DNA of 64,000 nt from JAWHTC01 sp032586155 (GCF_032586155.1 NZ_JAWHTC010000005.1:248001-312000), one strand, 5' to 3'; shown: positions 42,995 to 51,780, counted from the stretch's first letter. Numbers and translations are program-made. The notes: a model not told the origin generated them from the sequence alone.

Positions 42995-43990
42995 ATGGCG
43001 GATCAACCGATACGGATTGCCATCAACGGGTTTGGCCGGATTGGCCGCTCGATTCTGCGCATGCTGATGGGCACGCGTGGGAGCGAGGGATTTGAACTGG
43101 TGGCGATCAACGATATCGCGGCGCTCGAGAGCTGTGCCTATCTTTTTGCCTATGACAGCGTGTTCGGGCCCTATCCGGGGAAAGTGTCCCATGAGGATGC
43201 GGTGCTGATCGTGGACGGGGTGCGGATTCCGTTTTTCCGCGCGGACGATATTCGCGAGGTCGAATTGGCTGGCGTCGATGTGCTGTTGGAATGCACAGGT
43301 GCGGCGGGGAACCGGGCGGATGTGGAACGGGGGCTGGAAGCGGGTGCGAGGAAGGTACTGATTTCCGGGCCGTCGGAGGTGGCCGATCTGACCGTGGTGC
43401 TGGGCGCGAACGAAGGCGACCTGGGGGATCATCGGGTGGTGTCGAATGCGAGTTGCACCACCAATGCTCTGGCGCCGTTGGCGGGGCTTTTGGATGCCCA
43501 TTGGGGGGTGGAGAGTGGCCACATGACCACGGTGCATTGCTATACCGGGAGCCAGCCGACGATTGACAAACCGCGCGACAACCTTGTGCGCAGCCGGGCG
43601 GCGGCGCTGTCGATGGTTCCGACAACCACCAGCGCGGCGCATCTGATTGGCGAAGTGCTTCCGGGCATGGCGGGGCGGATCGAAGCGCGGGCGGTGCGGG
43701 TGCCGACGGCCAGTGTTTCGGCCATCGACCTGACGGTGCAGACGCGGGCACCGGTGAGCGTGGCGGCGGTTAATACTGTGCTTCAGCAGGCGGCAGCGGA
43801 GAGTGGCGTCTTTGGCTGGATCACCATGCCGCTGGTCTCGACTGATCTGCGCATGCGGCCCGAGTCGATCGTGATGAGTGGGCGGGAGACATCCGTGTCG
43901 GTGGGCGGGCTACTGCGCGTGTTCGGCTGGTATGATAATGAATGGGGGTTTTCCAACCGGATGCTGGACGTGGCGCGGTTGATGGCATGA
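42995..43990 (+). CDS. Glyceraldehyde-3-phosphate dehydrogenase-family protein, divergent paralogue
   Basis: A 331-residue type I GAPDH. The NAD motif INGFGRIGR is at the start and AINDI near 35-39 indicates NAD preference. The catalytic cysteine is in SNASCTTNALAP (about 151), its partner His in TTVHCYTGSQ (about 178), and phosphate binding is by MVPTTTSAA. Several spots differ from housekeeping Gap (FAYDSVFGPY for KYDS-HG, GPSEVADLTVV for APA/S..), so it may be a specialised form such as GapB-like or erythrose-4-phosphate dehydrogenase. The ATG at 42995 follows AGAGGGTG; a GTG two codons earlier is in frame. No glycolytic gene adjoins it; composite element C follows. Confidence 0.9.
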   Translation: MADQPIRIAINGFGRIGRSILRMLMGTRGSEGFELVAINDIAALESCAYLFAYDSVFGPYPGKVSHEDAVLIVDGVRIPFFRADDIREVELAGVDVLLECTGAAGNRADVERGLEAGARKVLISGPSEVADLTVVLGANEGDLGDHRVVSNASCTTNALAPLAGLLDAHWGVESGHMTTVHCYTGSQPTIDKPRDNLVRSRAAALSMVPTTTSAAHLIGEVLPGMAGRIEARAVRVPTASVSAIDLTVQTRAPVSVAAVNTVLQQAAAESGVFGWITMPLVSTDLRMRPESIVMSGRETSVSVGGLLRVFGWYDNEWGFSNRMLDVARLMA

Positions 43991-43995
43991 GAGCT

Positions 43996-44110
43996 GCCGC
44001 CTCGGCGTCGCTCACGCGCGCCCTCCCCGCTCCTCCGAGGCGGCTTGTGGCTGAACCTAGGGTGGATCGCACAAGGTGGCCGGGGAATGAGTATTTGGGC
44101 CAAGAAAGAG
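43996..44110. repeat. Composite intergenic element C
   Basis: GCCGCCTCGG (43996-44005) pairs perfectly with CCGAGGCGGC (44035-44044) around a pyrimidine-rich loop containing GCCCTCCCCGCTCCT. Forty-four bases later comes GAGTATTTGGG-CC-AAGAAAGAG (44089-44110). The hairpin begins five bases after the GAPDH-paralogue stop. A 33-codon frame through the 22-mer (44087-44188, MSIWAKKEGL) is open but probably incidental. uraH begins 103 bases further on. Confidence 0.72.
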
Positions 44111-44213
44111 GGGCTTTTGGCCTTCTTGGATTTGTTGAAAGTGATTTTGTGCGGCGGGGCTTGGGTGTGGCGCGTAATGCGGGCATGATCGCCGCCAAGA
44201 TGGAGGGTTTGAG

Positions 44214-44567
44214 ATGGCAGGGTTTCTGACAACGCATGTTCTGGACACCGCAAGGGGCTGCCCGGCGGAGGGGTTGGAGATTGCGCTTTATCGGTTGGAT
44301 GCCGGCGAGCGGGTGCTGCTGCGGGCGCTGGTGACCAACGACGATGGGCGCACCGACGAGCAAATCCTGCCGGACGGCGAATTTGCCGTGGGGCAGTATG
44401 AGCTGGTGTTCCGGGCCGGGGACTATCTGCGGGCGACAGGGCAGGCGGGGGATGAGCCGCTGTTCCTCGATGAGGTGCCGATCCGGTTCGGGATGAGCGA
44501 GGCCAGCCACTACCACGTGCCGCTGTTGTTATCGCCGTTCGGCTATTCGACCTATCGCGGCAGTTAG
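44214..44567 (+). CDS. uraH: 5-hydroxyisourate hydrolase (transthyretin-like)
   Basis: Hydrolyses 5-hydroxyisourate to OHCU in the urate pathway. It is 117 residues, with the family's N-terminal GFLTTHVLDTARGCPAEG, the substrate His and Arg in VLDTARG and PIRFGMSEASHYHVPLLLSP, and the diagnostic C-terminal YRGS. GGAGGG precedes the ATG. The product of PuuD, encoded 1.4 kb downstream, is its substrate. OHCU decarboxylase (uraD) and allantoinase are not in the window, so the pathway's end must be elsewhere. Confidence 0.96.
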   Translation: MAGFLTTHVLDTARGCPAEGLEIALYRLDAGERVLLRALVTNDDGRTDEQILPDGEFAVGQYELVFRAGDYLRATGQAGDEPLFLDEVPIRFGMSEASHYHVPLLLSPFGYSTYRGS

Positions 44568-44919
44568 TTTCTCAACAATGGGCGTGTCTTCGACCGTGGC
44601 GGTGGGCGGATCGTTTGGGAGGCGTCAGGAACCCCACTGGCCATTCGGTGATGCGATGCTCGCGGATATGGCGGTAGGTACTGGGTTCAGGCTGGTCGGT
44701 ATGCTGCGAGTTGCAGAATCAAGGCGAGTGGCGGTTTGGCGTCGGGCGTGGTCCTAGAAACAGTCTTCAGGCCCATCTGCGCGATGACGCAACACCCGGT
44801 TACCCAGCACCGCGTCGCAAACATGGCCGCCGGCAAAGGTTTTGGCAGAATAATCCCCGACACACTCGGGGAAGGCGGCATCGGGAAACGTGTTTTGCAC
44901 GAAATAACCCGTCGAAACC
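44568..44919. other. 352-base gap with a possible gene remnant
   Basis: On the minus strand, 44754-44905 stays open and reads like protein (GYFVQNTFPDAAFPECVGDY, then SAKTFAGGHVCDAVLGNRV, ending RADGPEDCF and a TAG), but it has no start codon or ribosome site and its 5' part runs into the LysR 3' end. I do not recognise the family. It could be the tail of a decayed gene once downstream of the LysR regulator. The rest of the gap shows nothing. Confidence 0.35.
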
Positions 44920-45843
44920 CTATCCGGTGTCCCCGGATGGGGGCGTGTTGAGAGCCGTGACGATACGCTTCGCCATAAAGTCAAGAAACAGGCGGACCTT
45001 GGCGTCCTGCTTGCGCCGATGGGTGTAGAGCGCGGCAAGCTGGACCGGGATGGGGGGCGTATCGGTCAGAATCGGGACAAGGGCGCCCGAGGCCAGGTGA
45101 TCGGCCACTTCGAAAATGGGCTTGAGGATGATGCCCTGACCCGAGAGCGCCCAGTTGGTCAGCACGTCGCCGTCGTCGGACTCAAACGGGCCGCTGACGG
45201 CGAAGCGTTTGACGCCCTCGGGCGTTTGCAGCGGCCATTGGAACTCGGGGGCGCCGGGGTAGCGCAGGTTAAGGCAGTCGTGATCGGCAATGAGGTCCTG
45301 TGGCGTCTGAGGTGTGCCTGCACGTGAGAGGTAGGCGGGCGCGGCGCAGAGCAAGCGCGCGCAATCGGCGATCTTGCGGATGCGTAGCGAGCTGTCCTCT
45401 GGGGTGCCGAGGAAAAAGACCACATCCAGCCCCTCGGCAGTGATGTCGAGCTTGCGGTCGGAAAGGCGCAGGCGGACATTGATCAGCGGGTAGTCGGATT
45501 TGAAATCGGGCACGGCGGGGGCGATCAGGCGGCGGCCAAGGCCCAAAGGCGCGGCGGCATAGATCGTGCCGCGGGGATCGCGAGTAACCTGGCCCACGGC
45601 GGCCTCGGCCTCGGCCACGGCATCGAGGATGTGGCTGGCGCCAGCATAGAAGATGCGGCCCTGTTCGGTCGCGTTGAGTTGCCGCGTGGTGCGTTGAAAG
45701 AGCCGCGCATTGAGATGATCCTCGAGCTGGGAGATCCGCGACGAGGCGACGGCGGGGGATATCCGCAAGTCGCGCGCGGCAGCAGACATCGAGCCCAACT
45801 CATAGACACGTACGAAGGTTCGGATATTCTCGAGATAGGACAT
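44920..45843 (-). CDS. LysR-family transcriptional regulator
   Basis: A 307-residue LysR regulator. The helix-turn-helix (about 4-62) contains SAAARDLRISPAVASSRISQLEDHL, a style typical of the AaeR/DmlR subgroup, followed by the PBP2 effector domain. It is divergent from the puuD-xdhABC-guaD-ade operon across 109 bases, so it is the likely regulator of purine catabolism here, although regulators beside catabolic genes can control other targets. The start at 45843 places a TTTTTCC/GGAAAAA inverted repeat in the shared spacer. Confidence 0.92.
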   Translation of the reverse strand: MSYLENIRTFVRVYELGSMSAAARDLRISPAVASSRISQLEDHLNARLFQRTTRQLNATEQGRIFYAGASHILDAVAEAEAAVGQVTRDPRGTIYAAAPLGLGRRLIAPAVPDFKSDYPLINVRLRLSDRKLDITAEGLDVVFFLGTPEDSSLRIRKIADCARLLCAAPAYLSRAGTPQTPQDLIADHDCLNLRYPGAPEFQWPLQTPEGVKRFAVSGPFESDDGDVLTNWALSGQGIILKPIFEVADHLASGALVPILTDTPPIPVQLAALYTHRRKQDAKVRLFLDFMAKRIVTALNTPPSGDTG

Positions 45844-45952
45844 GCAGGCCTGTCATTATTCTGGTTTATTTGAAAGTGCTGGGCTTTTTCCGGTGGTTCA
45901 AGGAAAAATCGACTTTCCGTACGCTGGTGCGGTTGAAAAAGGAGTTTGGGAC
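45844..45952. promoter_or_regulatory. Divergent control region of the purine-catabolic operon
   Basis: TTTTTCC (45885-45891), a 10-base spacer and GGAAAAA (45902-45908) form a perfect 7-bp inverted repeat, overlapping a second GGAAA-N7-TTTCC (45902-45918). They are placed about 35-65 bases before puuD, where a LysR activator would bind. AAAAGGAG at about 45937-45944 is the puuD ribosome site. Binding is inferred from symmetry and position. Confidence 0.5.
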
Positions 45953-47194
45953 ATGTTTGAGGCGGCAATCCTGTGGGATTGGGTGGGGTTCGCCATCCGC
46001 TGGGTGCATGTGATCACGGCCATTGCCTGGATCGGGTCGTCGTTTTATTTCATCGCGCTGGACTTGGGGTTGCGGCGCGAGGGGGATTTGCGCGGCGCCG
46101 ATGGCGAGGAATGGCAGGTGCATGGCGGTGGGTTCTACCACGTGCGCAAATACCTGGTCGCACCCGAAGCCATGCCCGAGCACCTGACATGGTTCAAATG
46201 GGAGAGCTATTCGACCTGGCTGTCGGGGGCTGCGCTGTTGGCGGTTGTCTATTGGGTTGGTGGCGAGCTTTATTTGATTGATCAGCACAAGGCGGAGCTT
46301 GTGCTGTGGCAGGGGGTGCTGATCTCGGCGGCATCGCTGACCATCGGCTGGCTGGTTTACGATGTCCTGTGCAAGAGCCCGCTGGGGGACAAGCCGACGG
46401 TTCTGATGCTGTTGCTGTTCGTGCTGCTGGTGGTGATGGGCTGGGGTTACAACCAGATCTTCACCGGGCGGGCGATGATGCTGCATCTTGGCGCGTTCAC
46501 CGCGACGATCATGACGGCGAACGTGTTCTTTATCATCATGCCCAATCAGCGGATCGTGGTTGCTGACTTGAAGGCGGGTCGGGTGCCGGATGCGAAGTAC
46601 GGCAAGATCGCCAAGCTGCGCTCGACCCATAACAATTACCTGACATTGCCGGTGATATTTCTGATGCTTTCGAACCATTACCCGCTGGCCTTTGCGACCC
46701 AATATAACTGGGTGATTGCGGCGCTGGTGTTTCTGATGGGGGTGACGATCCGGCATTTCTTCAACTCGATGCATGGGCGCAAAGGCATGAAATGGTGGAC
46801 CTGGGCGGTGACGGCGGCGTTGTTCCTGGGCATTGTTTGGCTGTCGTCTTTGGGCACCGGCGAAGAGGGTGAGGAAGAGGCAGCGATGAGCGCGAGCGCC
46901 CAGCGGTTTGCACAGGCTGAAGGCTTCGAAGATGTCTATGACATTGTGTTGGGGCGCTGTTCGATGTGCCACGCCGCCGAGACCGGATATGACGGGGTTT
47001 ATCACGCGCCCAAGGGCGTGATTTTGGAGACCGAGGCGCAGGTCGCAGAGCGCGCGCAAGAGATTTATCTGCAGGCGGGCGTGAGCCGGGCGATGCCGCC
47101 GGCCAATGTGAGCTGGATGGAGCCGGAAGAGCGCGCGGTAATCGCGCAGTGGTATCGGGCTGCCGGGGCGGTCACGCTTGCCAGCGTCGAGTGA
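45953..47194 (+). CDS. puuD: Urate oxidase PuuD, membrane type with C-terminal cytochrome c
   Basis: A 413-residue integral membrane urate hydroxylase found in bacteria that lack the soluble uricase. About eight membrane helices in the N-terminal 300 residues carry conserved WVHVITAIAWIGSSFYF and HNNYLTLPVIFLMLSNHYP. The C-terminal tail (about 315-413) is a cytochrome c domain with CSMCH and a distal Met in AMPP. Urate is turned to 5-hydroxyisourate, with electrons passing to the respiratory chain rather than directly to oxygen. The ATG at 45953 has AAGGAG. xdhA follows after about 30 bases. Confidence 0.94.
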   Translation: MFEAAILWDWVGFAIRWVHVITAIAWIGSSFYFIALDLGLRREGDLRGADGEEWQVHGGGFYHVRKYLVAPEAMPEHLTWFKWESYSTWLSGAALLAVVYWVGGELYLIDQHKAELVLWQGVLISAASLTIGWLVYDVLCKSPLGDKPTVLMLLLFVLLVVMGWGYNQIFTGRAMMLHLGAFTATIMTANVFFIIMPNQRIVVADLKAGRVPDAKYGKIAKLRSTHNNYLTLPVIFLMLSNHYPLAFATQYNWVIAALVFLMGVTIRHFFNSMHGRKGMKWWTWAVTAALFLGIVWLSSLGTGEEGEEEAAMSASAQRFAQAEGFEDVYDIVLGRCSMCHAAETGYDGVYHAPKGVILETEAQVAERAQEIYLQAGVSRAMPPANVSWMEPEERAVIAQWYRAAGAVTLASVE

Positions 47195-47225
47195 ATGGAG
47201 TTCGATGGAACCTAGCGAGGGTGGA

Positions 47226-48668
47226 ATGGAAACGCGCAACCACATCCGATTTCTTTTGAATGGCGAGGAACAGCGGCTGGACAAGGTTCGGGCCTGTGAC
47301 ACGCTGTTGGATTTCCTGCGGCTGAAAAAGCGGCTGACCGGGACCAAGGAGGGCTGTGCCGAAGGCGATTGCGGCGCCTGTACCGTACTGGTGGGGCGGT
47401 TACGCGACGGCGTGCTGCGATATGAGCCGGTGAATGCCTGTATTCGGTTCCTGGCGACTGTGGATGGCTGTCACGTGGTGACGGTGGAGCATCTGCGCGG
47501 CCCCGACGGGGGGTTGAACGCAGTGCAGGCGGCGCTTGTTGAGCATCACGGTAGCCAATGCGGGTTTTGTACGCCGGGGATTGTCATGGCCCTTTATGCG
47601 CTGTGGATGGAGGAGCCACAGCCTTCGGAAGCCAAAGTAGAACAGGCGTTGCAAGGCAACCTTTGTCGCTGCACCGGGTATGAACCGATCGTCCGTGCGG
47701 CGATGGCTGCGGCGGAACACGGGTTGCCAGAGGCGGACCCGCTGGTGCAGGAGCGTGCCGGGGTGCTCGCGGCGTTGGAGGCAATGCGCGACCGGGCCCG
47801 GGTGGAATTGGGTGATGCGGTATTGCCTGGCGATGTCGGTGACTTCGCGGCACTTTATGCCGAACAACCGGAGGCCATCGTGGTGGCCGGTGCCACGGAT
47901 GTAGGGCTTTGGGTGACCAAGTTCCTGCGCGACATCGGCCCGGCGCTGTTCATTGGCCATCTCGACGGATTGCAGGGGATTGACGATGGCGGTGATGCAA
48001 TCCGGGTCGGGGCCGGAGTGAGCTATTCCGATGCCATACCGGTTCTGGAGCGGCATTTCCCGCATTTATCCGAGTATCTGGCCCGAATTGCCGGCTGGCA
48101 GGTGCGCAACATGGGGACCATCGGCGGGAATATCGCCAATGGCTCACCCATCGGGGACATGCCGCCGGTGCTGATTGCCTTGGGCGCACGGGTTGCATTG
48201 CGGCGTGGAAAAGAACAGCGTGAGATGCCGCTGGAGGATTTCTTCATTGATTATGGCAAGCAGGATCGTCAGGCCGGGGAATTTGTTGAGGCAATCGTGG
48301 TGCCGAAACCGGAGCCGGATGTGCTGCATGCGGCGTGGAAAGTCTCGAAACGGCGTGACGAAGATATTTCGTCGGTTGCTGCCGGACTCGCCGTGACGGT
48401 TGCGAATGGCCACATTGCGAATGCCCGGGTGGCGTTTGGTGGCATGGCCGGGGTGCCGAAACGCGCGGAACAGGCCGAGGCCGCGCTTATCGGCGCAGAG
48501 TTCAGTCAGGCGGCTTTTGAGGCAGCGGCGAAAGCCGTGGTTCGGGACTTTGAACCGTTGAGCGATTGGCGAGCTTCGGCCGATTACCGCATGCTGGTAG
48601 CGCAGAACCTGTTCCGCCGGTTTTGGGCTGAACTTGGTGCCGGTGAACAGGCGAGGGTTTGGGCATGA
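47226..48668 (+). CDS. xdhA: Xanthine dehydrogenase small subunit (FeS/FAD)
   Basis: A 480-residue subunit carrying two [2Fe-2S] clusters and FAD. Plant-type cluster cysteines are in GCAEGDCGACTV (about 43-54) and NACIRFL; the second cluster is in QCGFCTPG and NLCRCTGY (about 105-145). The FAD-binding CO-dehydrogenase flavoprotein domain follows (about 190-475; GNIANGSPIGD near 305). The ATG at 47226 is chosen since RFLLNGE aligns with family starts; one at 47205 with GGAG four bases upstream is also possible. Its TGA overlaps the xdhB start in ATGA. Confidence 0.95.
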   Translation: METRNHIRFLLNGEEQRLDKVRACDTLLDFLRLKKRLTGTKEGCAEGDCGACTVLVGRLRDGVLRYEPVNACIRFLATVDGCHVVTVEHLRGPDGGLNAVQAALVEHHGSQCGFCTPGIVMALYALWMEEPQPSEAKVEQALQGNLCRCTGYEPIVRAAMAAAEHGLPEADPLVQERAGVLAALEAMRDRARVELGDAVLPGDVGDFAALYAEQPEAIVVAGATDVGLWVTKFLRDIGPALFIGHLDGLQGIDDGGDAIRVGAGVSYSDAIPVLERHFPHLSEYLARIAGWQVRNMGTIGGNIANGSPIGDMPPVLIALGARVALRRGKEQREMPLEDFFIDYGKQDRQAGEFVEAIVVPKPEPDVLHAAWKVSKRRDEDISSVAAGLAVTVANGHIANARVAFGGMAGVPKRAEQAEAALIGAEFSQAAFEAAAKAVVRDFEPLSDWRASADYRMLVAQNLFRRFWAELGAGEQARVWA

Positions 48669-50965
48669 TCCGGGGTGGGGTGCATCAGTCGCTGGCACAT
48701 GAAAGTGCCGAAAAACACGTGACAGGGCGGGCGGAATATTGCGACGACATTCCCGAACCAGCGGGCACGTTGCATGCCTATCTGGGTGTGTCGGACGTGG
48801 CGCATGGACGGATCGTGTCGATGGACCTTGCGCCGGTGTTAGCGGCAGAGGGGGTTGTCGGCGTTCTGACCGCTGCGGATGTTCCCGGTGCGAACCAGAT
48901 CAGCGCCGTTGGCGCCGGCGATGAACCGATTTTCCCGGAAGAACTGATCGAGTTTCATGGTCAGGCACTGTTTGCGGTGATTGGCAAAAGTCGCGAGGCT
49001 GCACGATGGGCAGCGACATTGGCGCGGGTCGAAATCGAGCCGCTCGAACCTGTGGTGAGCGTGGGGGAAGCTCTGGACCAGGGAATGCCAAACGTGACCG
49101 ATCCCCTGACCCTGAAGCGCGGGGATGTGGATGCCGGGATGTCACGGGCCAGCAATACCATACGAGCGCGTATGGAAATTGGCGGGCAGGAGCATCTTTA
49201 TCTCGAGGGTCATATCGCGTTTGCAATTCCGGGCGAGGATGAGGACGTGGTCGTGCATTGTTCGACCCAGCATCCCAGCGAGGCGCAGCATATGGTGGCT
49301 CATGCGCTGGGCGTGGCCAGCCATTCGGTGGTGGTGAACGTACGCCGGATGGGCGGCGGGTTTGGCGGCAAGGAAAGCCAGATGAACCTGTTTGCCTGTG
49401 TCGCGGCGATTGCCGCGAAACGCTGGAACAGGCCGGTGAAGATTCGGCCTGATCGGGATCAGGACATGGCGTCGACCGGGAAAAGGCATGATTTTCAATG
49501 CCGTTATACGGTTGGGTTTGACGACGACGGCCGGATAGAAGCGGTGGACGCGGAACTGGCCGCGCGCTGTGGTTTTTCCGCGGATCTGTCCGGGCCTGTG
49601 ACAGACCGGGCACTTTTTCATGCCGACAATGCCTATTTTTTTCCGGAGGTGCGTCTGCAATCGCGCCCCCTGAAGACACACACCGTGTCCAACACGGCGT
49701 TTCGCGGCTTCGGTGGGCCGCAGGGCATGGTAATGGGCGAGCGGCTCATCGAGGAAATCGCCTATGCGCTGGGTCGTGATCCGCTGGAGATCCGCAAGGT
49801 GAATTTCTACGCCGAGGGGCGCGACGTGACACCTTATCACCAGCAGGTTACTGATAACATACTTGACCGTATAGTAGGTGAGCTGGAAACGAGCAGCGAC
49901 TACCAGGCACGTCGGAACGCGATCCTTGAGCACAATGCCGCGGGCGGGATCATTCGCAAGGGAATTTCGCTGACCCCGGTGAAATTTGGGATTTCCTTTA
50001 CCGCGACATGGTTCAATCAGGCCGGTGCATTGGTGCACGTTTATAATGACGGGTCGATCATGTTGAATCACGGCGGCACCGAGATGGGCCAGGGATTGAA
50101 CACCAAGGTCGCACAGGTGGTTGCGGATGCCTTTGCGGTGGACGTGGATATGGTCAAGGTAACCAAAACGACGACAGAGAAGGTGCCAAATACTTCGGCA
50201 ACTGCGGCATCTTCAGGATCGGATCTGAACGGGATGGCGGCATTGAATGCCTGCGAGCAGATCAAGGCGCGATTGGTGGAATTTGCGTGCGAAAGCAAGG
50301 GGGTTGAGGCAGATCAGGTGACGTTCCTGCCGGGGGCCGTTCGGCTTGGGGAAGACGAAATCCCCTGGGCGGATTTCATCAAGTCCGCCTATATGGCGCG
50401 GGTGCAATTGTCGGCGGCGGGGTTCTACAAGACGCCGGATATTCACTGGGATCGGGCAACCGGCCAGGGACGGCCGTTTTTCTACTACGCCTATGGCGCG
50501 TCGGTGTCGGAGGTAGCGGTCGATACGCTGACCGGGGAATACCGGGTCGAGCGGGTCGATATCCTGCATGACGTGGGCAAATCGCTTAACCCTGCGTTGG
50601 ACAAGGGGCAGGTGGAAGGTGCGTTTGTCCAGGGAATGGGCTGGCTGACCACAGAAGAATTGTGGTGGGACAGCTCCGGACGGCTGCAAACGCATGCGCC
50701 GTCAACTTACAAAATACCATTGGCATCCGACCGGCCAAGAGAGTTCAATGTCGAATTGGCGGAATGGTCGGTGAACCCCGAACGCACGATCAAACGCTCC
50801 AAGGCCGTGGGGGAACCGCCTTTCATGTTAGCGATGTCGGTGCTGGAGGCGCTGTCGATGGCAGTCGCAAGCATTGCGGATTACCGGGAATGTCCGCGTC
50901 TTGATGCGCCCGCGACACCCGAGAGAGTGTTAATGGCGGTGGAGCGGATGCGGGCATCGCAATGA
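48665..50965 (+). CDS. xdhB: Xanthine dehydrogenase molybdenum subunit
   Basis: A 766-residue molybdopterin-binding subunit that hydroxylates hypoxanthine and xanthine. It has the aldehyde oxidase a/b hammerhead domain (about 20-125) and the Moco domain with GGGFGGKESQ (about 235), RGFGGPQGM (about 345), GTEMGQGL (about 475) and the catalytic glutamate in KAVGEPPF (about 720). It overlaps xdhA and xdhC in ATGA at both ends, so the three are translated together. Confidence 0.96.
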   Translation: MIRGGVHQSLAHESAEKHVTGRAEYCDDIPEPAGTLHAYLGVSDVAHGRIVSMDLAPVLAAEGVVGVLTAADVPGANQISAVGAGDEPIFPEELIEFHGQALFAVIGKSREAARWAATLARVEIEPLEPVVSVGEALDQGMPNVTDPLTLKRGDVDAGMSRASNTIRARMEIGGQEHLYLEGHIAFAIPGEDEDVVVHCSTQHPSEAQHMVAHALGVASHSVVVNVRRMGGGFGGKESQMNLFACVAAIAAKRWNRPVKIRPDRDQDMASTGKRHDFQCRYTVGFDDDGRIEAVDAELAARCGFSADLSGPVTDRALFHADNAYFFPEVRLQSRPLKTHTVSNTAFRGFGGPQGMVMGERLIEEIAYALGRDPLEIRKVNFYAEGRDVTPYHQQVTDNILDRIVGELETSSDYQARRNAILEHNAAGGIIRKGISLTPVKFGISFTATWFNQAGALVHVYNDGSIMLNHGGTEMGQGLNTKVAQVVADAFAVDVDMVKVTKTTTEKVPNTSATAASSGSDLNGMAALNACEQIKARLVEFACESKGVEADQVTFLPGAVRLGEDEIPWADFIKSAYMARVQLSAAGFYKTPDIHWDRATGQGRPFFYYAYGASVSEVAVDTLTGEYRVERVDILHDVGKSLNPALDKGQVEGAFVQGMGWLTTEELWWDSSGRLQTHAPSTYKIPLASDRPREFNVELAEWSVNPERTIKRSKAVGEPPFMLAMSVLEALSMAVASIADYRECPRLDAPATPERVLMAVERMRASQ

Positions 50966-51780
50966 GTGTTTTCGAGTTTCTCTCTTCATATCAGGAGGTT
51001 GTCCGGGTCATGATTGCCCGGACCGAGGGCTCTTCGCCGCGTGAGGTTGGGGCGGAGATGTTTGTCTCGATATCCAGTATGGCCGGGACGATTGGTGGTG
51101 GGCAGCTGGAATACATGGCATTGGATCAGGCGCGAGCGATGTTGAAAACAGGCGAGCTGTGGGCGGAGATGGATGTGCCGCTGGGACCGGAGATTGGTCA
51201 ATGCTGTGGTGGGCGCGTTGTCCTGATGTTGGAAAGAATGGGTGCGAAGAGCCGGGCGGAGACTCTTGAGCAGATTACACGGACGGCCGAGGAAATGCCG
51301 CAGGTGCTGGTTTTCGGGGCCGGGCATGTCGGGCGGGCGCTGATACGGGCATTGGCGCCACTCCCTGTGCGGGCGCGGTTGGTGGATAGTCGATCCGAAG
51401 AACTGGCGATGGCGGACTGCGCAGACAAGTGCCTGACGGCGTTGCCGGAGAACGAAATCCATACGAATGCGTATGGTGCTGGTGTAGTGATCGCCACGCA
51501 CGATCATGCATTGGACTTTCTGCTGGCGGCAGAGGCGTTGAAGCGCGGCGATGCGACCTATGTCGGTATGATTGGTTCGGCGACGAAACGCGCCCGATTC
51601 GAGCGGTGGTTGCGTGAACACGATCCGGAGGTGAACGCGGGGGTGCTGACCTGCCCGATGGGGAAGGCCGGGCTGGGCGACAAGCGGCCAGAGGTAATCG
51701 CCGCTTTTGTCGTTGCGGAACTGATGCAGGCCTTTGCGGATGCGACCACAGTACGTGACCGTATGGAGGCGGTGACATGA
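50962..51780 (+). CDS. xdhC: Xanthine dehydrogenase accessory protein XdhC
   Basis: A 272-residue chaperone that binds the molybdenum cofactor, protects it, aids its sulfuration and inserts it in XdhB. The first domain has ARTEGSSPREVGAEMFV and GTIGGGQLEY with the conserved Cys in GQCCGGR (about 78); the second is Rossmann-like (QVLVFGAGHVGRAL near 115) and includes YVGMIGSATKRARFE near 200. It overlaps xdhB upstream and guaD downstream by four bases each (ATGA). Confidence 0.95.
   Translation: MSVFEFLSSYQEVVRVMIARTEGSSPREVGAEMFVSISSMAGTIGGGQLEYMALDQARAMLKTGELWAEMDVPLGPEIGQCCGGRVVLMLERMGAKSRAETLEQITRTAEEMPQVLVFGAGHVGRALIRALAPLPVRARLVDSRSEELAMADCADKCLTALPENEIHTNAYGAGVVIATHDHALDFLLAAEALKRGDATYVGMIGSATKRARFERWLREHDPEVNAGVLTCPMGKAGLGDKRPEVIAAFVVAELMQAFADATTVRDRMEAVT

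Noticed and set aside
45866..47347. 493-codon open frame opposite puuD
   Set aside because: His/Arg/Gln-rich antisense shadow with no domain; it also covers the divergent promoter.
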